From: Gammaproteobacteria bacterium
GTDB lineage: Bacteria; Pseudomonadota; Gammaproteobacteria; Pseudomonadales; Azotimanducaceae
NCBI GenBank assembly: GCA_028821405.1
Contig: JAPPGK010000060.1
Coordinates: 1-44,246 of the forward strand
Length of the DNA: 44,246 nucleotides
Direction of reading: 5' to 3'
Part shown: one piece after another, positions 18,465 through 27,995 of the stretch
How positions within the stretch are numbered: position 1 is the first letter of the stretch
How the letters are laid out: every line of letters starts with the position of its first letter
Program-made: the position numbers and the translations under genes
The notes under the pieces: generated by a model
Told to the model about the DNA's origin: nothing
Seen by the model: only the letters and a program-made list of their open reading frames with translations
The model's database searches: none

Positions 18465-19679
18465 CTACGTCCTGTATTCGGCGTTGATGCGGACGTAATC
18501 GTAGGACAGATCGGTTGTCCACACGGTCTCCGAGGCGTTGCCTTGGCCCAGGGTCACGCGCACCGTGAACTCGTCGCGTGCCATCACCCCGGCCCCCGCC
18601 TCCTCCGTATAGTCGTCGGCGACAAGACCCCCGCGCGCCACGCAGACGTCGTCCAGGTAGAGGCCCACGGTGTCGGGATCGAGACCTGCCACGCCCGACC
18701 GGCCGATCGCCATGCAGAACCTTCCCCAGTTGGGGTCCCCGGCGAAAATGGCGGTCTTCACGAGCGGCGAGTGGGCGATCGTATAGGCAACGGCCAGGCA
18801 GTCGGCGTTCGTCCGGCCGCCTTCGACGCGTACGGTGACGAACTTGGTGGCGCCTTCGCCGTCCCGGGCCGTGCGCTGGGCGAGATCCACGGCCAGAGGG
18901 TTGAGCGTGTCGAGCAATTCACGGTAGCTCGGCTCCCCCCGGCTCGAAACGGGCGTCCCGCCAGCCTGCCCGGTCGCCATCACGATGAATGCGTCGTTGG
19001 TGGACGTATCGCCGTCCACCGTCACCCGGTTGAGACTGCCCTCGGCCAGGTCTGCGGCCAGGCAGCGAAGGGCGTCCCCGGTCACCGCGGCATCGGTGCC
19101 GATGAACGCCAGCATCGTGGCCATGTCCGGACGGATCATCCCGGCGCCCTTGACCATGCCCGTGGCATGGATCGGCGTGCCGTCCACCGCGCCGGCAACC
19201 GAAACAGCCTTGGGTGCCGTGTCGGTGGTCATGATCGCCCGCGCGGCATCCGCCCATCCGTCAGGGCGAGCCGCTGCGGTCGCCGCGTCGATCCCCCGCC
19301 GCATGGCGTCCATATCCAGGAACTCGCCGATCACGCCCGTGGAGAAAGGCAGCACCGCGGTGTCGGCAACGCCGAGGGTGGCTGCCAGGTGTGCACACGT
19401 CGAGCGGGCGTCGGCGAGGCCGCGATCCCCGGTGGCGGCATTCGCGTTGCCGCTGTTGATGACGAGTGCTCGCGCGGCCCCGACACGCTCGCGGGCCACG
19501 ACCACCGGCGCGGCCCGAAACGCACTCGCCGTGAAAACGCCTCCGACCGTGCTGCCCTCGTCGAGCAGAACCACCGCCACGTCCAGGCGATCAGGGTATT
19601 TGATGCCGCCGGCGGCGGCACCCAAGCGGATTCCGTCGATGGGCTGCAACTCGCCCGTCGGAGGTAGATTGACTGCCAT
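18465..19679 (-). CDS. argJ: bifunctional glutamate N-acetyltransferase / N-acetylglutamate synthase
   Basis: 404-aa precursor of the arginine-pathway enzyme that transfers acetyl from N-acetylornithine to glutamate (and possibly from acetyl-CoA). The self-cleavage site KGAGMIRPDMATMLAF is present with the nucleophilic threonine of MATML. Other family segments: GGVFTASAFRAAPV, INSGNANAATG, STGVIGEFLDMD, NRVTVDGDTSTND and the C-terminal DLSYDYVRINAEYRT. Strong Shine-Dalgarno AAGGAG ahead of the ATG. It follows secA on the same strand (114 bp), as in Pseudomonas; mutT, usually next, is missing. Confidence 0.96.
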   Translation of the reverse strand: MAVNLPPTGELQPIDGIRLGAAAGGIKYPDRLDVAVVLLDEGSTVGGVFTASAFRAAPVVVARERVGAARALVINSGNANAATGDRGLADARSTCAHLAATLGVADTAVLPFSTGVIGEFLDMDAMRRGIDAATAAARPDGWADAARAIMTTDTAPKAVSVAGAVDGTPIHATGMVKGAGMIRPDMATMLAFIGTDAAVTGDALRCLAADLAEGSLNRVTVDGDTSTNDAFIVMATGQAGGTPVSSRGEPSYRELLDTLNPLAVDLAQRTARDGEGATKFVTVRVEGGRTNADCLAVAYTIAHSPLVKTAIFAGDPNWGRFCMAIGRSGVAGLDPDTVGLYLDDVCVARGGLVADDYTEEAGAGVMARDEFTVRVTLGQGNASETVWTTDLSYDYVRINAEYRT

Positions 19680-19793
19680 GGGTCTAACTCCTTGAACCGG
19701 CGCTGATGTTCACACGGGGATTGCCGGTTGCCGAGGGCTGAAGCGACAGTTGACGGGAGCCGTGTTTCGTTCAGGGGACCCCGCGGGTCGACG

Positions 19794-22586
19794 CTACGCT
19801 CTACCGCAACAGTGCTTGTATTTCTTGCCGGAGCCGCACGGGCACGGTTCGTTGCGTCCGACCTTGCGTTCCGTCCGCACGTAGGTCTCGACGCGCGCCG
19901 ACTGGCCTTGCCCGCGCCGGCGCTGTTGAGGCGCGCCGTTATCGCGTTCGCTCTCTCCGGCCGCGGTCGCCGCTTCCGCATGGCTGTAGCTCATGTTCCG
20001 GGCAGCCTGCAGGCGACGCTGGCGTTCGGCCTCTTCGATCTCGGTCTCGCTTCTGATCTGAATCCGCGACAGGAGGCGGACCACCTCGTGGTTGATGCTG
20101 TCCTGGAGTTCCTGGAACAGCGTGAACGATTCACGCTTGTACTCCTGCTTGGGCCGTTTCTGGGCATAGGCGCGCAGGTGGATGCCCTGGCGCAGGTCGT
20201 CCATGGTGGCCAGGTGCTCCTTCCACTTCTGGTCCAGCACCTGGAGCATCAGCTGCTTTTCGATGGAACGCATGTCGATGCCCGCCTGGCCCCACTCGTC
20301 TTCCTTGGCCTTGTATTCGTCGGTGACGGTGGCGACGATGCGCTCGCGCAGACCCTCCTCGGTCAGCGAATCGTCCTCGTCCAGCCATTCGCGGATCGGC
20401 TGGGGCGAGTTGAACTCGGCGGCCAAGGCTTGCTCGAGACCCTCGACGTCCCACTGCTCCTCGATGCTCTCCGGCGGGATGTAGTCGCCGATCACGTCAT
20501 CGATCACCTCTTCGCGGATGTCGGCGAGCGTATCCTCGATTTCCTCGGCATCCATCAACTCGTTGCGCTGCGCGTAGACGTAGTGCCGCTGGTCGTTGGC
20601 GACGTCGTCGTATTCCAGGAGTTCCTTGCGCGCATCGAAGTTGCGGCCTTCCACCCGGCGTTGCGCCTTCTCGATGGAGTTGTTGACCATGCGGTGCTCG
20701 ATGGCCTCGCCGCGCTCGAGCCCGAGCGATTGCATGAAGCCGCGCAGCCGATCCGAGGCGAAGATGCGCATCAGTTCGTCTTCCATGGACAGGAAGAAAC
20801 GCGACGAACCCGGATCCCCCTGGCGACCGGCACGACCCCGCAGCTGGTTGTCGATACGCCGCGACTCGTGCCGCTCGGTACCGACGATATGCAGGCCACC
20901 GGCGTCGATCACCGCCTGGTGGCGTTCATCCCAGGCGTCCTTGATTGCAGCGACCTGCTCCTCCGTCTTGGCGTCGCCCAAGGCGGCCACCTCGGCTTCC
21001 CAGTTGCCGCCGAGTACGATGTCGGTGCCCCGGCCGGCCATGTTCGTGGCGATGGTGACGACTCTCGGACGTCCCGCCTGGGCGACGATCTCCGCTTCCC
21101 GTTCGTGCTGCTTGGCGTTCAGCACGCTGTGCTTGATCTTGCGCCGGTTGAGCTCCTTCGACAGTCGTTCCGAAGCCTCGATGGAAGCGGTTCCGACCAG
21201 AACCGGCTGACCGCGTTCGGTCACCTCGTCGATCTCCTCGACGATGGCGTCGTATTTCTCGTCGATGGTGAGGTAGACAAGATCGTTGCGGTCGTCGCGG
21301 ATCATCGGCATGTGGGTGGGGATGATGACCACCTCTAAGCCGTAGATCTGCTTGAACTCCACCGCCTCGGTATCGGCCGTACCCGTCATCCCGGCGAGCT
21401 TCCCGTACAGCCTGAAGTAGTTCTGCAGCGTCGTGGAAGCGACGGTCTGGTTCTCCCGGCGGATCTGCAGGCGTTCCTTGGCCTCGATGGCCTGGTGAAT
21501 GCCGTCCCGCCACGTCCGCCCCGGCAGCGCACGCCCCGTGTGTTCATCAACGATGACGACTTCGCCGTTCTGAACCATGTAGTGCACGTCGCGCTGGAAC
21601 AGGAAGTGAGCCTTGAGAGCCGCATGGACGTGGTGAAGCAGACCGAGATTCGCGGCCGCGTAGAGGGTGTCGTGCTCGTCGAGAAGCCCCAAGCGCTTGA
21701 GTTCGTTCTCGACGAATTCGTGGCCCCGCTCGGTGAGTTCGACCTGCCGGTTCTTTTCGTCGACGAAGAAATCGCCGGTTTCCTCCGGTTCCGGTTCGTT
21801 GCCCGCGAGCACCGCCGGCAAGCCGCGTTCGACCTTCTCCTGGCGCTTGAGCCTCGGGGCCAGGCGGTCGATCTTCACGTAGAGGTCGGTGCTCTCCTCC
21901 ATCTGGCCCGAGATGATGAGCGGCGTCCGGGCCTCGTCGATCAGGATCGAGTCCACCTCGTCCACGATGGCGAAATCCAGCGTCCGCTGCGAACGGTCCT
22001 CCTTCGTGAACACCATGTTGTCCCGCAGGTAGTCGAAACCGAATTCGCTGTTGGTGCCGTAGGTGATATCGGCGCGGTAGGCGGCCTGCTTGCTGTCCCG
22101 GTCCTGCTGACTCTGGAGGACGCCCACGGTCATGCCGAGGGCATCGTAGATGGGACCCATCCACGCGGCATCCCGCCGCGCCAGGTAGTCGTTGACGGTC
22201 ACGATGTGGACGGCGCCGCCACCCAAGGCGTTGAGATAGGCCGGCAGCGTCGCGACGAGCGTCTTGCCCTCGCCGGTGCGCATCTCGGCGATCTTGCCCT
22301 CGTGCAGGGTGATGCCGCCGATCAACTGCACGTCGTAGGGGCGCTCGCCCCGGAAGCGCCGGCTCGCTTCCCGAGCCGCCGCGAACGCCTCGGGGAGAAT
22401 GTCGTCCAGCGACTCGCCCCGGGCGATGCGCTCCTTGAACGCAGGGGTCTTGGCGGCAAGCTCGGCATCCGACAGGGCCTGCATCTCGGGCTCAAGCGCG
22501 TTGATGCCCGCCACGACGCGGGCCATGCGCTTGAGTTCGCGGGCGTTGCGGCTGCCGATGACCTTGCGAACGAGGCTGGCAATCAT
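19794..22586 (-). CDS. secA: protein translocase ATPase SecA
   Basis: 930-aa motor of Sec-dependent protein export, peripheral at the inner membrane. Seen: Walker [12 protein letters not shown] (GEGKT 105-109), [19 protein letters not shown] (Walker B region), the helicase segment [19 protein letters not shown], the [20 protein letters not shown] motif and a C-terminal SEC-C zinc finger [13 protein letters not shown]. Full length. ATG at 22586 gives [21 protein letters not shown], the usual start. No secM-like gene precedes it; rtcB lies 330 bp upstream on the same strand. Confidence 0.98.
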   Translation of the reverse strand: MIASLVRKVIGSRNARELKRMARVVAGINALEPEMQALSDAELAAKTPAFKERIARGESLDDILPEAFAAAREASRRFRGERPYDVQLIGGITLHEGKIAEMRTGEGKTLVATLPAYLNALGGGAVHIVTVNDYLARRDAAWMGPIYDALGMTVGVLQSQQDRDSKQAAYRADITYGTNSEFGFDYLRDNMVFTKEDRSQRTLDFAIVDEVDSILIDEARTPLIISGQMEESTDLYVKIDRLAPRLKRQEKVERGLPAVLAGNEPEPEETGDFFVDEKNRQVELTERGHEFVENELKRLGLLDEHDTLYAAANLGLLHHVHAALKAHFLFQRDVHYMVQNGEVVIVDEHTGRALPGRTWRDGIHQAIEAKERLQIRRENQTVASTTLQNYFRLYGKLAGMTGTADTEAVEFKQIYGLEVVIIPTHMPMIRDDRNDLVYLTIDEKYDAIVEEIDEVTERGQPVLVGTASIEASERLSKELNRRKIKHSVLNAKQHEREAEIVAQAGRPRVVTIATNMAGRGTDIVLGGNWEAEVAALGDAKTEEQVAAIKDAWDERHQAVIDAGGLHIVGTERHESRRIDNQLRGRAGRQGDPGSSRFFLSMEDELMRIFASDRLRGFMQSLGLERGEAIEHRMVNNSIEKAQRRVEGRNFDARKELLEYDDVANDQRHYVYAQRNELMDAEEIEDTLADIREEVIDDVIGDYIPPESIEEQWDVEGLEQALAAEFNSPQPIREWLDEDDSLTEEGLRERIVATVTDEYKAKEDEWGQAGIDMRSIEKQLMLQVLDQKWKEHLATMDDLRQGIHLRAYAQKRPKQEYKRESFTLFQELQDSINHEVVRLLSRIQIRSETEIEEAERQRRLQAARNMSYSHAEAATAAGESERDNGAPQQRRRGQGQSARVETYVRTERKVGRNEPCPCGSGKKYKHCCGRA

Positions 22587-22915
22587 TCGGTGTGACGTCG
22601 GTGCTACGTTGGGGCGGGCATTCTACTCCGATGCGCCGCTAGCCGCTTGCGGCAATGGCCCGAGAGAAACGGCGGCGCTTCGGTACAAGTCGGAGTCATT
22701 TGCACCGGACGAAACATACGCCACGCCGACATCGCCACCAAACGCGAGCGCATCGACACGTTTTGCCGCAGCAAGCAGATGGGCGTTGTTGAGCCCAGTT
22801 GAGGTTCATGCAAGTCGGCGACCCGCACGCCATCTCGCCTAGTCCAGCACCGCAAAGCGGAACGCCAGGTCGTGGACGTACGAATTGATGCGTCGGTCGG
22901 ACTTCACCGACCGCC
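22587..22915 (-). other. secA upstream region with an orphan coding fragment
   Basis: 329 bp between rtcB and secA. On the minus strand, a frame without a start codon runs from a TGA near 22801 to a TAG near 22621 and reads like a protein tail: LNNAHLLAAAKRVDALAFGG, then DVGVAYVSSGANDSDLYRSA, ending LPQAASGASE. Codon third positions are less GC-rich than in neighbours. I do not recognise it; it could be a gene remnant or chance. The rest presumably holds the secA promoter, but I see no clear -10/-35 and no SecM arrest sequence. Confidence 0.35.
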
Positions 22916-24157
22916 TCAACCCTTGACGCAGACGACCTGCTTCAACGTGTGCACGACATCGACCAGCGCGGTCTGCGCCGCCATTACGGCGTCGATATCC
23001 TTGTAGGCGCCCGGCGTCTCGTCGATCACGCCCTCGTCCTTGCGGCATTCGACGCCGACGGTGGCATCGCGGTGGTTCTTCAATGTGAACGACCGACGTG
23101 CGTCGCCCCGGGACATGACCCGACCCGCGCCGTGGGAACAGGAGTCGAACGAATCCCGGTTGCCCTTACCCACCACGATATACGAGCGTGCGCCCATCGA
23201 ACCGGGAATGATGCCGAGGTCGCCCTTTCGGGCCCGCACGGCCCCTTTGCGGGTAACCCAGACGCTCTTCTTGTAGTGATCCTCCCGGGCAACGTAGTTG
23301 TGGTGGCAGTTGACGGCTTGCTCCGTACGCTCAAACGAGCGCACCACCTTGCGCAACGCACCCAGGACGCGGTCCATCATCGCCTCCCGGTTTGCGTAGG
23401 CAAATCGCTGCGCCCAGGAAACCGCCCTGACGTAGTCCTTGAAGTGGGCGGTGCCTTCGACCAGGTAGGCAAGGTCCTTGTCGGGCAGGTTGATGAAATA
23501 GCGCCGCATGTCCTCCTTGGCCTGCTCGATGTAGAAACGGCCAATGGCGTTCCCGATACCCCGGGAACCGGAGTGGAGCATCGCCCAGACCCGGTCCTCC
23601 TCGTCGAGGCAGATCTCGATGAAGTGGTTGCCGGTACCCAAAGTCCCGAGGTGGAGTCGGGCGCGTCGAGCGGGTCGCGTCAACTTGGGCGCACGCGATA
23701 CGATGTCGTCGAGTCCGCCCTGCAACGGCAGCCAGTCCTGCGCCAACTCGGCGGGCGGTTCCTCCCATGATCCCTTGTCGCGTCCCCGGCCCGGCGTCCG
23801 CCCGTGCGGCACCCGGCGCTCGATCTCCGAGCGAAGTCGGCCGAGGTCATCAGGCAGGTCGGCAGCCGTGAGCGAGGTCCGCACGGCCATCATCCCGCAG
23901 CCGATGTCAACGCCTACCGCCGCCGGCACGATCGCTCCGGAAGTCGGGATCACCGATCCAACCGTCGCGCCGATTCCCCAATGCACGTCCGGCATCACGG
24001 CGACATGGCGGTGCACGAACGGCAGGCGCGCGACGTTCTGGACCTGGTTCCAGGCCTGTTGTTCGACGGGCACGCCCTTCGTCCAGGACTTGATGGGGGC
24101 GCCGCCGGGGGTCGCCGAATAGACGTAGCCCGACGCTTCGCCTTCCGATGCGTTCAT
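22916..24157 (-). CDS. rtcB: RNA-splicing ligase RtcB
   Basis: 413-aa GTP- and Mn-dependent RNA ligase joining 2',3'-cyclic phosphate (or 3'-phosphate) to 5'-OH ends in RNA repair. Seen: MPDVHWGIGATVGSVIPT (55-72), the metal-binding GVDIGCGMM (82-90, Cys87), HSGSRGIGN, NCHHNYV, and the guanylylated histidine in SCSHGAGR (His342), ending in the conserved VKG. The ATG at 24157 removes 12 non-conserved residues. No rtcA or rtcR beside it. Divergent from the ABC exporter gene (117 bp). Confidence 0.96.
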   Translation of the reverse strand: MNASEGEASGYVYSATPGGAPIKSWTKGVPVEQQAWNQVQNVARLPFVHRHVAVMPDVHWGIGATVGSVIPTSGAIVPAAVGVDIGCGMMAVRTSLTAADLPDDLGRLRSEIERRVPHGRTPGRGRDKGSWEEPPAELAQDWLPLQGGLDDIVSRAPKLTRPARRARLHLGTLGTGNHFIEICLDEEDRVWAMLHSGSRGIGNAIGRFYIEQAKEDMRRYFINLPDKDLAYLVEGTAHFKDYVRAVSWAQRFAYANREAMMDRVLGALRKVVRSFERTEQAVNCHHNYVAREDHYKKSVWVTRKGAVRARKGDLGIIPGSMGARSYIVVGKGNRDSFDSCSHGAGRVMSRGDARRSFTLKNHRDATVGVECRKDEGVIDETPGAYKDIDAVMAAQTALVDVVHTLKQVVCVKG

Positions 24158-24274
24158 GCCCAACCGTGCGTGGGAAAACGGGGCGCGGATCATACCCTTC
24201 GGCTGTCACGATTTCGATTGTCGGCGCACCCCCGCTAGGCGTAGCATCGCCCCACTTCCCCGACCGCCGATTCG

Positions 24275-26116
24275 ATGGACGAGAACTTCCGTCCGCTGGA
24301 CGCCAGCCTGCGTCGCAAACTACGCGAAATCGTGCGCATCGTGCCCCGCGTGTACGGCTTCCTGTGGCAGGTCTCGCCGGGCTATTTCGTGACCAGTTGC
24401 GCAATCATGGTCGTCACCGCCCTCATTCCGGCGGCGATCATCTACATGACGAAGGTGATCGTGGACGGCGTCGTGGAGGCCGCGTCGGGCGGGGGCCACT
24501 GGACGGACCTGGTGACGCCGGTTGCCGTCGTTTTCGGTCTGTGGCTCGTCGAGACGCTGCTCGGCGCGGTGCAGAGCATGGTTCAGGACATGCTGTCCGA
24601 GCGGGTCCAGTTCAGCGCACAGGAACGCATCGTCGAGGTGGCCGGATCGCTCGACATCGCATTCTACGAGAACCCGAAGTTCTACGACCAGCTTCGCCAT
24701 GCCCAGGACCAGCTCTACCAGGTCACGGGGATCGTCTGGTCGTCCATCGGGCTGCTTCGATCCGGCGTCGGCCTCACCGCGATGGCGGGCCTGCTCACGA
24801 TCCTGCACCCCTTCGCGATCGTCGTTCTCTTCGTCACCGTACTGCCGAGCCTCCTGATGCAGGGCTTCTTCGCGCGCCTTTACTTCGACTTCGACACCCA
24901 ATGGGTGCGGAACTACCGCATGCTCGACTATCTCAAGGAGCTGCTGACCTCCAGGGACAGCGCCAAGGAGATCCGGATCTTCACGTTGAAGAACGCGTTG
25001 GTTTCCCGGTTCAAGGATTTCCGCCAGACCCAGCTTCGCGCCTACTTGCGGATGATCCTGCGCTCGCTGCGGGTAAGGACGGGACTCGACGTCGTGTCGC
25101 TGGCCGGCGTGGCGTCGATCTGGGCCTATGCCGTCTACCAGGCGGCACTCGCGCGGATCACGGTCGGCGACCTGACCCTGGTGTTCAACGCCGCGCAGCA
25201 GGCCCGCAGCCAACTCAACGCCCTGGTGGGTTCCGGCGGGCAGGTCTACGAACAGGCGCTCTTCGCGACGCGCTTCTTCGACCTGCTCGACATGGACCCC
25301 CAGTCGGTGGAGGCCGCCCTGGCACCGCCGCCCGCAACCCCGGCGCCGATCCCCAAGCCCATAACGCGGGGCATCGAATTCCGCAACGTCTCGTTCAAGT
25401 ATCCCGGCACGGACAAGTGGATTCTGCGCACCGTGTCGTTCGACGTCCCGGCACGCTCCAAGGTCGCCATCGTGGGCGAGAACGGGGCCGGCAAGACGAC
25501 GCTGGTGAAGCTGCTGTCCCGACTCTACGACCCCGTGGAGGGCGAGATCCGTTTTGACGGGCGCGACCTGCGAGAGTACGACTTGGGCGAAGTGCGTCGG
25601 GATATCGCCGTGGTATTCCAGGATTTCTTTCGCTACGACCTCTCGGCCGCCGACAACGTGGGATTCGGGGAGGTCCGCGCCCTCAACGACCGCGACCGGA
25701 TTCAGGCGGCCGCGAAGCAGGCCGGTGCCCACGACATCATCGAAGCGCTGCCCAAGGGCTACGACACCGTGCTCGGTCGAACCTTCGACGAAGGCGTGGA
25801 TCTGTCCGGCGGCGAGTGGCAGCACCTGGCGATCTCGCGCGCGTTCCTAAGCGATGCGCAGATCCTCATCCTGGACGAGCCGACCGCCGCGCTCGACGCC
25901 TTTCGGGAACACCGCCTCTACGAACAGGTCGCCGAACTGTCGGCCAACAAGACCGTCGTGTTCATCTCCCACCGGTTTTCCACCGTGCGCATGGCGGACC
26001 TGATCGTCGTCCTGGAGGACGGCCGCGTCACGGAAGTGGGCGACCACGATACGTTGATCGCACGCAACGGCAAATACGCGGCCATGTTCAACACCCAGGC
26101 GGCCCGCTACCGATGA
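24275..26116 (+). CDS. ABC exporter, fused permease and ATPase
   Basis: 613-aa half-transporter of the ABCB type, probably a homodimeric exporter in the inner membrane. Residues 1-330 form the membrane domain with about six hydrophobic segments (for example YFVTSCAIMVVTALIPAAII, 40-60); the ATPase follows with Walker A GENGAGKTT (near 402), signature LSGGEWQHLA (near 510), Walker B ILILDEPTAALD (near 530) and the switch histidine in VFISHRF. The substrate cannot be told; sequence features resemble lipid/peptide exporters broadly. Followed after 18 bp by dciA, possibly one transcript. Confidence 0.9.
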   Translation: MDENFRPLDASLRRKLREIVRIVPRVYGFLWQVSPGYFVTSCAIMVVTALIPAAIIYMTKVIVDGVVEAASGGGHWTDLVTPVAVVFGLWLVETLLGAVQSMVQDMLSERVQFSAQERIVEVAGSLDIAFYENPKFYDQLRHAQDQLYQVTGIVWSSIGLLRSGVGLTAMAGLLTILHPFAIVVLFVTVLPSLLMQGFFARLYFDFDTQWVRNYRMLDYLKELLTSRDSAKEIRIFTLKNALVSRFKDFRQTQLRAYLRMILRSLRVRTGLDVVSLAGVASIWAYAVYQAALARITVGDLTLVFNAAQQARSQLNALVGSGGQVYEQALFATRFFDLLDMDPQSVEAALAPPPATPAPIPKPITRGIEFRNVSFKYPGTDKWILRTVSFDVPARSKVAIVGENGAGKTTLVKLLSRLYDPVEGEIRFDGRDLREYDLGEVRRDIAVVFQDFFRYDLSAADNVGFGEVRALNDRDRIQAAAKQAGAHDIIEALPKGYDTVLGRTFDEGVDLSGGEWQHLAISRAFLSDAQILILDEPTAALDAFREHRLYEQVAELSANKTVVFISHRFSTVRMADLIVVLEDGRVTEVGDHDTLIARNGKYAAMFNTQAARYR

Positions 26117-26134
26117 GCCGCCCATTCGGTCCCC

Positions 26135-26470
26135 ATGGCGACTGATCGCCGTCGCAAAGGTCGCCGGGCCGCGCGAGTGGTGAAGGATCTGCTCGAGGAG
26201 CGCCATCGGCCCCGCAACGCCCTCGAGCGACTCATCAAGCACGCGGCGCTGCGCGAGTCGTGGACGGAGCAATTGCGTGCGGTGCTGCCGCCCGCCATCG
26301 CACCGCATTGCAGCGTGGGCGACATGGACGGCGCCCGGCTGACGATCCACGTCGTGGATTCCTCATGGGCGACGCGGCTGCGGTTCGAGTTGCCCAAGGT
26401 CGAACCGGCGCTACGAGCGCTAGAGGATTTCGCCGCCGTCGAGGAGATCAGGATCCGCACCGCGCCTTGA
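26135..26470 (+). CDS. dciA: DciA (DUF721) helicase-loader protein
   Basis: 111-aa protein of the DUF721 family, which interacts with and helps load the replicative helicase DnaB in bacteria lacking dnaC/dnaI. It has a basic N-terminal part (DRRRKGRRAARVVKDLLEER) and a KH-like domain with HCSVGDMDGARLTIHVVDSS and WATRLRFELPKVEPAL, matching Pseudomonas DciA well. Slightly short. In many gammaproteobacteria dciA lies beside secA and lpxC; here it sits 3.5 kb from secA behind the ABC exporter. Confidence 0.88.
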   Translation: MATDRRRKGRRAARVVKDLLEERHRPRNALERLIKHAALRESWTEQLRAVLPPAIAPHCSVGDMDGARLTIHVVDSSWATRLRFELPKVEPALRALEDFAAVEEIRIRTAP

Positions 26471-26615
26471 CCGACCCCGTCGCGGACGGGCTTCCCCTCC
26501 GGTTCGACCGCGTCGTGCGCGATCCGGGCGATAGGCGAGGGTCGCGCCTGCGGGCTGGGCCGGGCGACGTGGGGGGGGCCGGTCGACGGTCGACAGCACC
26601 GTGCGCGACGAGGGG

Positions 26616-26888
26616 CTACTCCCGTTCCCCGAAGCGATCCGCGACCAGGCTGCAAATCGCCGCGAAGGCTTCCTCTTCGTCGTCGCCGTCGCAGGTGAGC
26701 TCAAGCGTGGTACCGCAGACTGCCTCCAGCATCATCACGGCCATGATCCGTTTGGCGTCCGCAGTCTCGCCCGCCGGGTTGGTGAGTTCTATGCGCGATG
26801 CAAACGTCTTGGTGAGATTGACGAGCTTGGACGCCGCTCGAGCGTGCATCCCGAGCTTGTTGACGATGTCGATGGGTGCGGTCTTCAA
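26616..26888 (-). CDS. ptsO: HPr-family phosphocarrier (NPr)
   Basis: 90-aa phosphocarrier. The phosphorylation site KLGMHARAASKLV with His15 is intact, as is the rest of the HPr fold (MAVMMLEAVCGTTLELTCDG). Because it lies next to ptsN it should be NPr of the nitrogen-related PTS, passing phosphate to EIIA-Ntr, rather than sugar-PTS HPr. 46 bp after ptsN; rapZ, which usually lies between them, is absent. Convergent with dciA across 145 bp holding a GC-rich stretch with a run of eight G (about 26571-26578). Confidence 0.92.
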   Translation of the reverse strand: MKTAPIDIVNKLGMHARAASKLVNLTKTFASRIELTNPAGETADAKRIMAVMMLEAVCGTTLELTCDGDDEEEAFAAICSLVADRFGERE

Positions 26889-26934
26889 GGCCTCATTCCA
26901 TCGCCCGCCAAGGGGTGGACACGCGCGTCATGGG

Positions 26935-27408
26935 CTACTCGCGCTGTGACATCGCGAGTTGGCGTTGCAGGGTGTCGAACAGATCCCGATCCGTTGTTAC
27001 GCGGCGCAACGACGCCACGTTGCCCGGATCGTCGAATGCGCGGGCCAACGCGCCGAGGATCTCGAGGTGGATGCGTTGTTCGTGCAACGGCACGGCCAAT
27101 ACGAACAGCAAGTCCACCAACTGATCGTCCGGCGCATCGAAGTCGATTCCCTGCCGCGTTCTCAGGAAGCAGGCCATGGGCGAGGCGCAGTCCTCGAACC
27201 GGCAATGGGGAATCGCCACGCCATCACCGAGTCCCGTGGATCCCAATCGCTCCCGGACCAGAAGACCCTCCAGCAACCGTCGCGGTTCGATCTCGCGGAA
27301 CTCGGCGCCGAGGCACTCGCACGCCTCTTCGAGCACCCCTTTCTTGGAGCGAGCGTCGACGTCAACCCGCGTGCAATTCGGCGTAAGGATCTTCTCAAAC
27401 TCGATCAT
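26935..27408 (-). CDS. ptsN: nitrogen-regulatory PTS protein EIIA-Ntr
   Basis: 157-aa regulatory EIIA. Active histidine 68 in GDGVAIPHCRF is present; other features are the N-terminal PNCTRVDVDARSKKGVLEEA and the central VDLLFVLAVPLHEQRIHLEILGALARAF. It regulates potassium transport and other targets by phosphorylation state in relatives. Gene order hpf-ptsN-(rapZ)-ptsO is standard gammaproteobacterial, though here rpoN does not precede hpf. 41 bp after hpf. Confidence 0.94.
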   Translation of the reverse strand: MIEFEKILTPNCTRVDVDARSKKGVLEEACECLGAEFREIEPRRLLEGLLVRERLGSTGLGDGVAIPHCRFEDCASPMACFLRTRQGIDFDAPDDQLVDLLFVLAVPLHEQRIHLEILGALARAFDDPGNVASLRRVTTDRDLFDTLQRQLAMSQRE

Positions 27409-27449
27409 GGCGACGAGCGCCGGGCACCGGGGTGCGCGCCCTCGAATTG

Positions 27450-27743
27450 CTAGCGATGGCTCGTCAGCTTTTCCTTGTGGCGGATGAGCTGCCGGTCGAG
27501 CTTGTCCGACAGTGCGTCGATCGCCTTGTAGAGGTCGTCCGACGCCGCGTCGGCGAAGATCTCGTGGCCGGCCCCCGCATGGACGATCGCTTCCGCGTTC
27601 TGCTCAAGCTTGTCCACGGCAAGGACGACGCGGACGTTGGTGATGTGGTTGTAGTGACGTTCGAGGCGGGTGATCTTGCTGGTGACGTAGTCCTTGAGCG
27701 CGGGGGTGACGACGAGATGGCGTCCGGAAATGCTCAACTGCAT
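27450..27743 (-). CDS. hpf: ribosome hibernation promoting factor, short form
   Basis: 97-aa HPF/YfiA-type protein that binds the 30S decoding region in stationary phase and promotes ribosome dimers. Full match: MQLSISGRHLVVTPALKDYV, RHYNHITNVRVVLAVDKLEQNAEA, and DDLYKAIDALSDKLDRQLIRHKEKL. ATG at 27743 is set by homology; a longer frame upstream passes through the 36-bp tandem repeats and is not conserved. First gene of hpf-ptsN-ptsO. Confidence 0.95.
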   Translation of the reverse strand: MQLSISGRHLVVTPALKDYVTSKITRLERHYNHITNVRVVLAVDKLEQNAEAIVHAGAGHEIFADAASDDLYKAIDALSDKLDRQLIRHKEKLTSHR

Positions 27744-27888
27744 GAATCGCGTCCTTACTGTTGCGAGCGGAACTCCTCGGTCGATTCTAGCCCGCATTGC
27801 TCGCCGAGGTTGGGAAAAATCTCGCCCGTGGACCCGGATCGGGGAACAGCGGGATCCCGCGTAGTCCTGTTGTCGGTGTACCCCGCCC

Positions 27889-27960
27889 CGAGTCGCCGTT
27901 GTGGGTGTCCCCACCGAGTCGTCACGAGTCGCCGTTGTGGGTGTCCCCACCGAGTCGTCA
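27889..27960. repeat. perfect 36-bp tandem duplication upstream of hpf
   Basis: Two identical 36-bp units, 27889-27924 and 27925-27960, in the 252-bp gap between the Rieske oxygenase and hpf. Each unit contains the small hairpin GTGGG-TGTC-CCCAC and begins with CGAGTCG and ends with CGAGTCGTCA, so the junctions form further CGAGTCG copies. Being perfect, the duplication is recent. Only two copies and no spacers, so not a CRISPR. Confidence 0.9.
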
Positions 27961-27995
27961 CGCTGTGCGTCTCCCAAGCGACCGCAGTGACGCCC

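Noticed and set aside
24320-25825. 501-aa minus-strand frame
   Set aside because: Antisense to the ABC exporter gene; His/Arg/Glu-rich shadow.
27889-27960. CRISPR-like repeat
   Set aside because: Only two directly abutting 36-bp copies with no spacer between and no cas genes.
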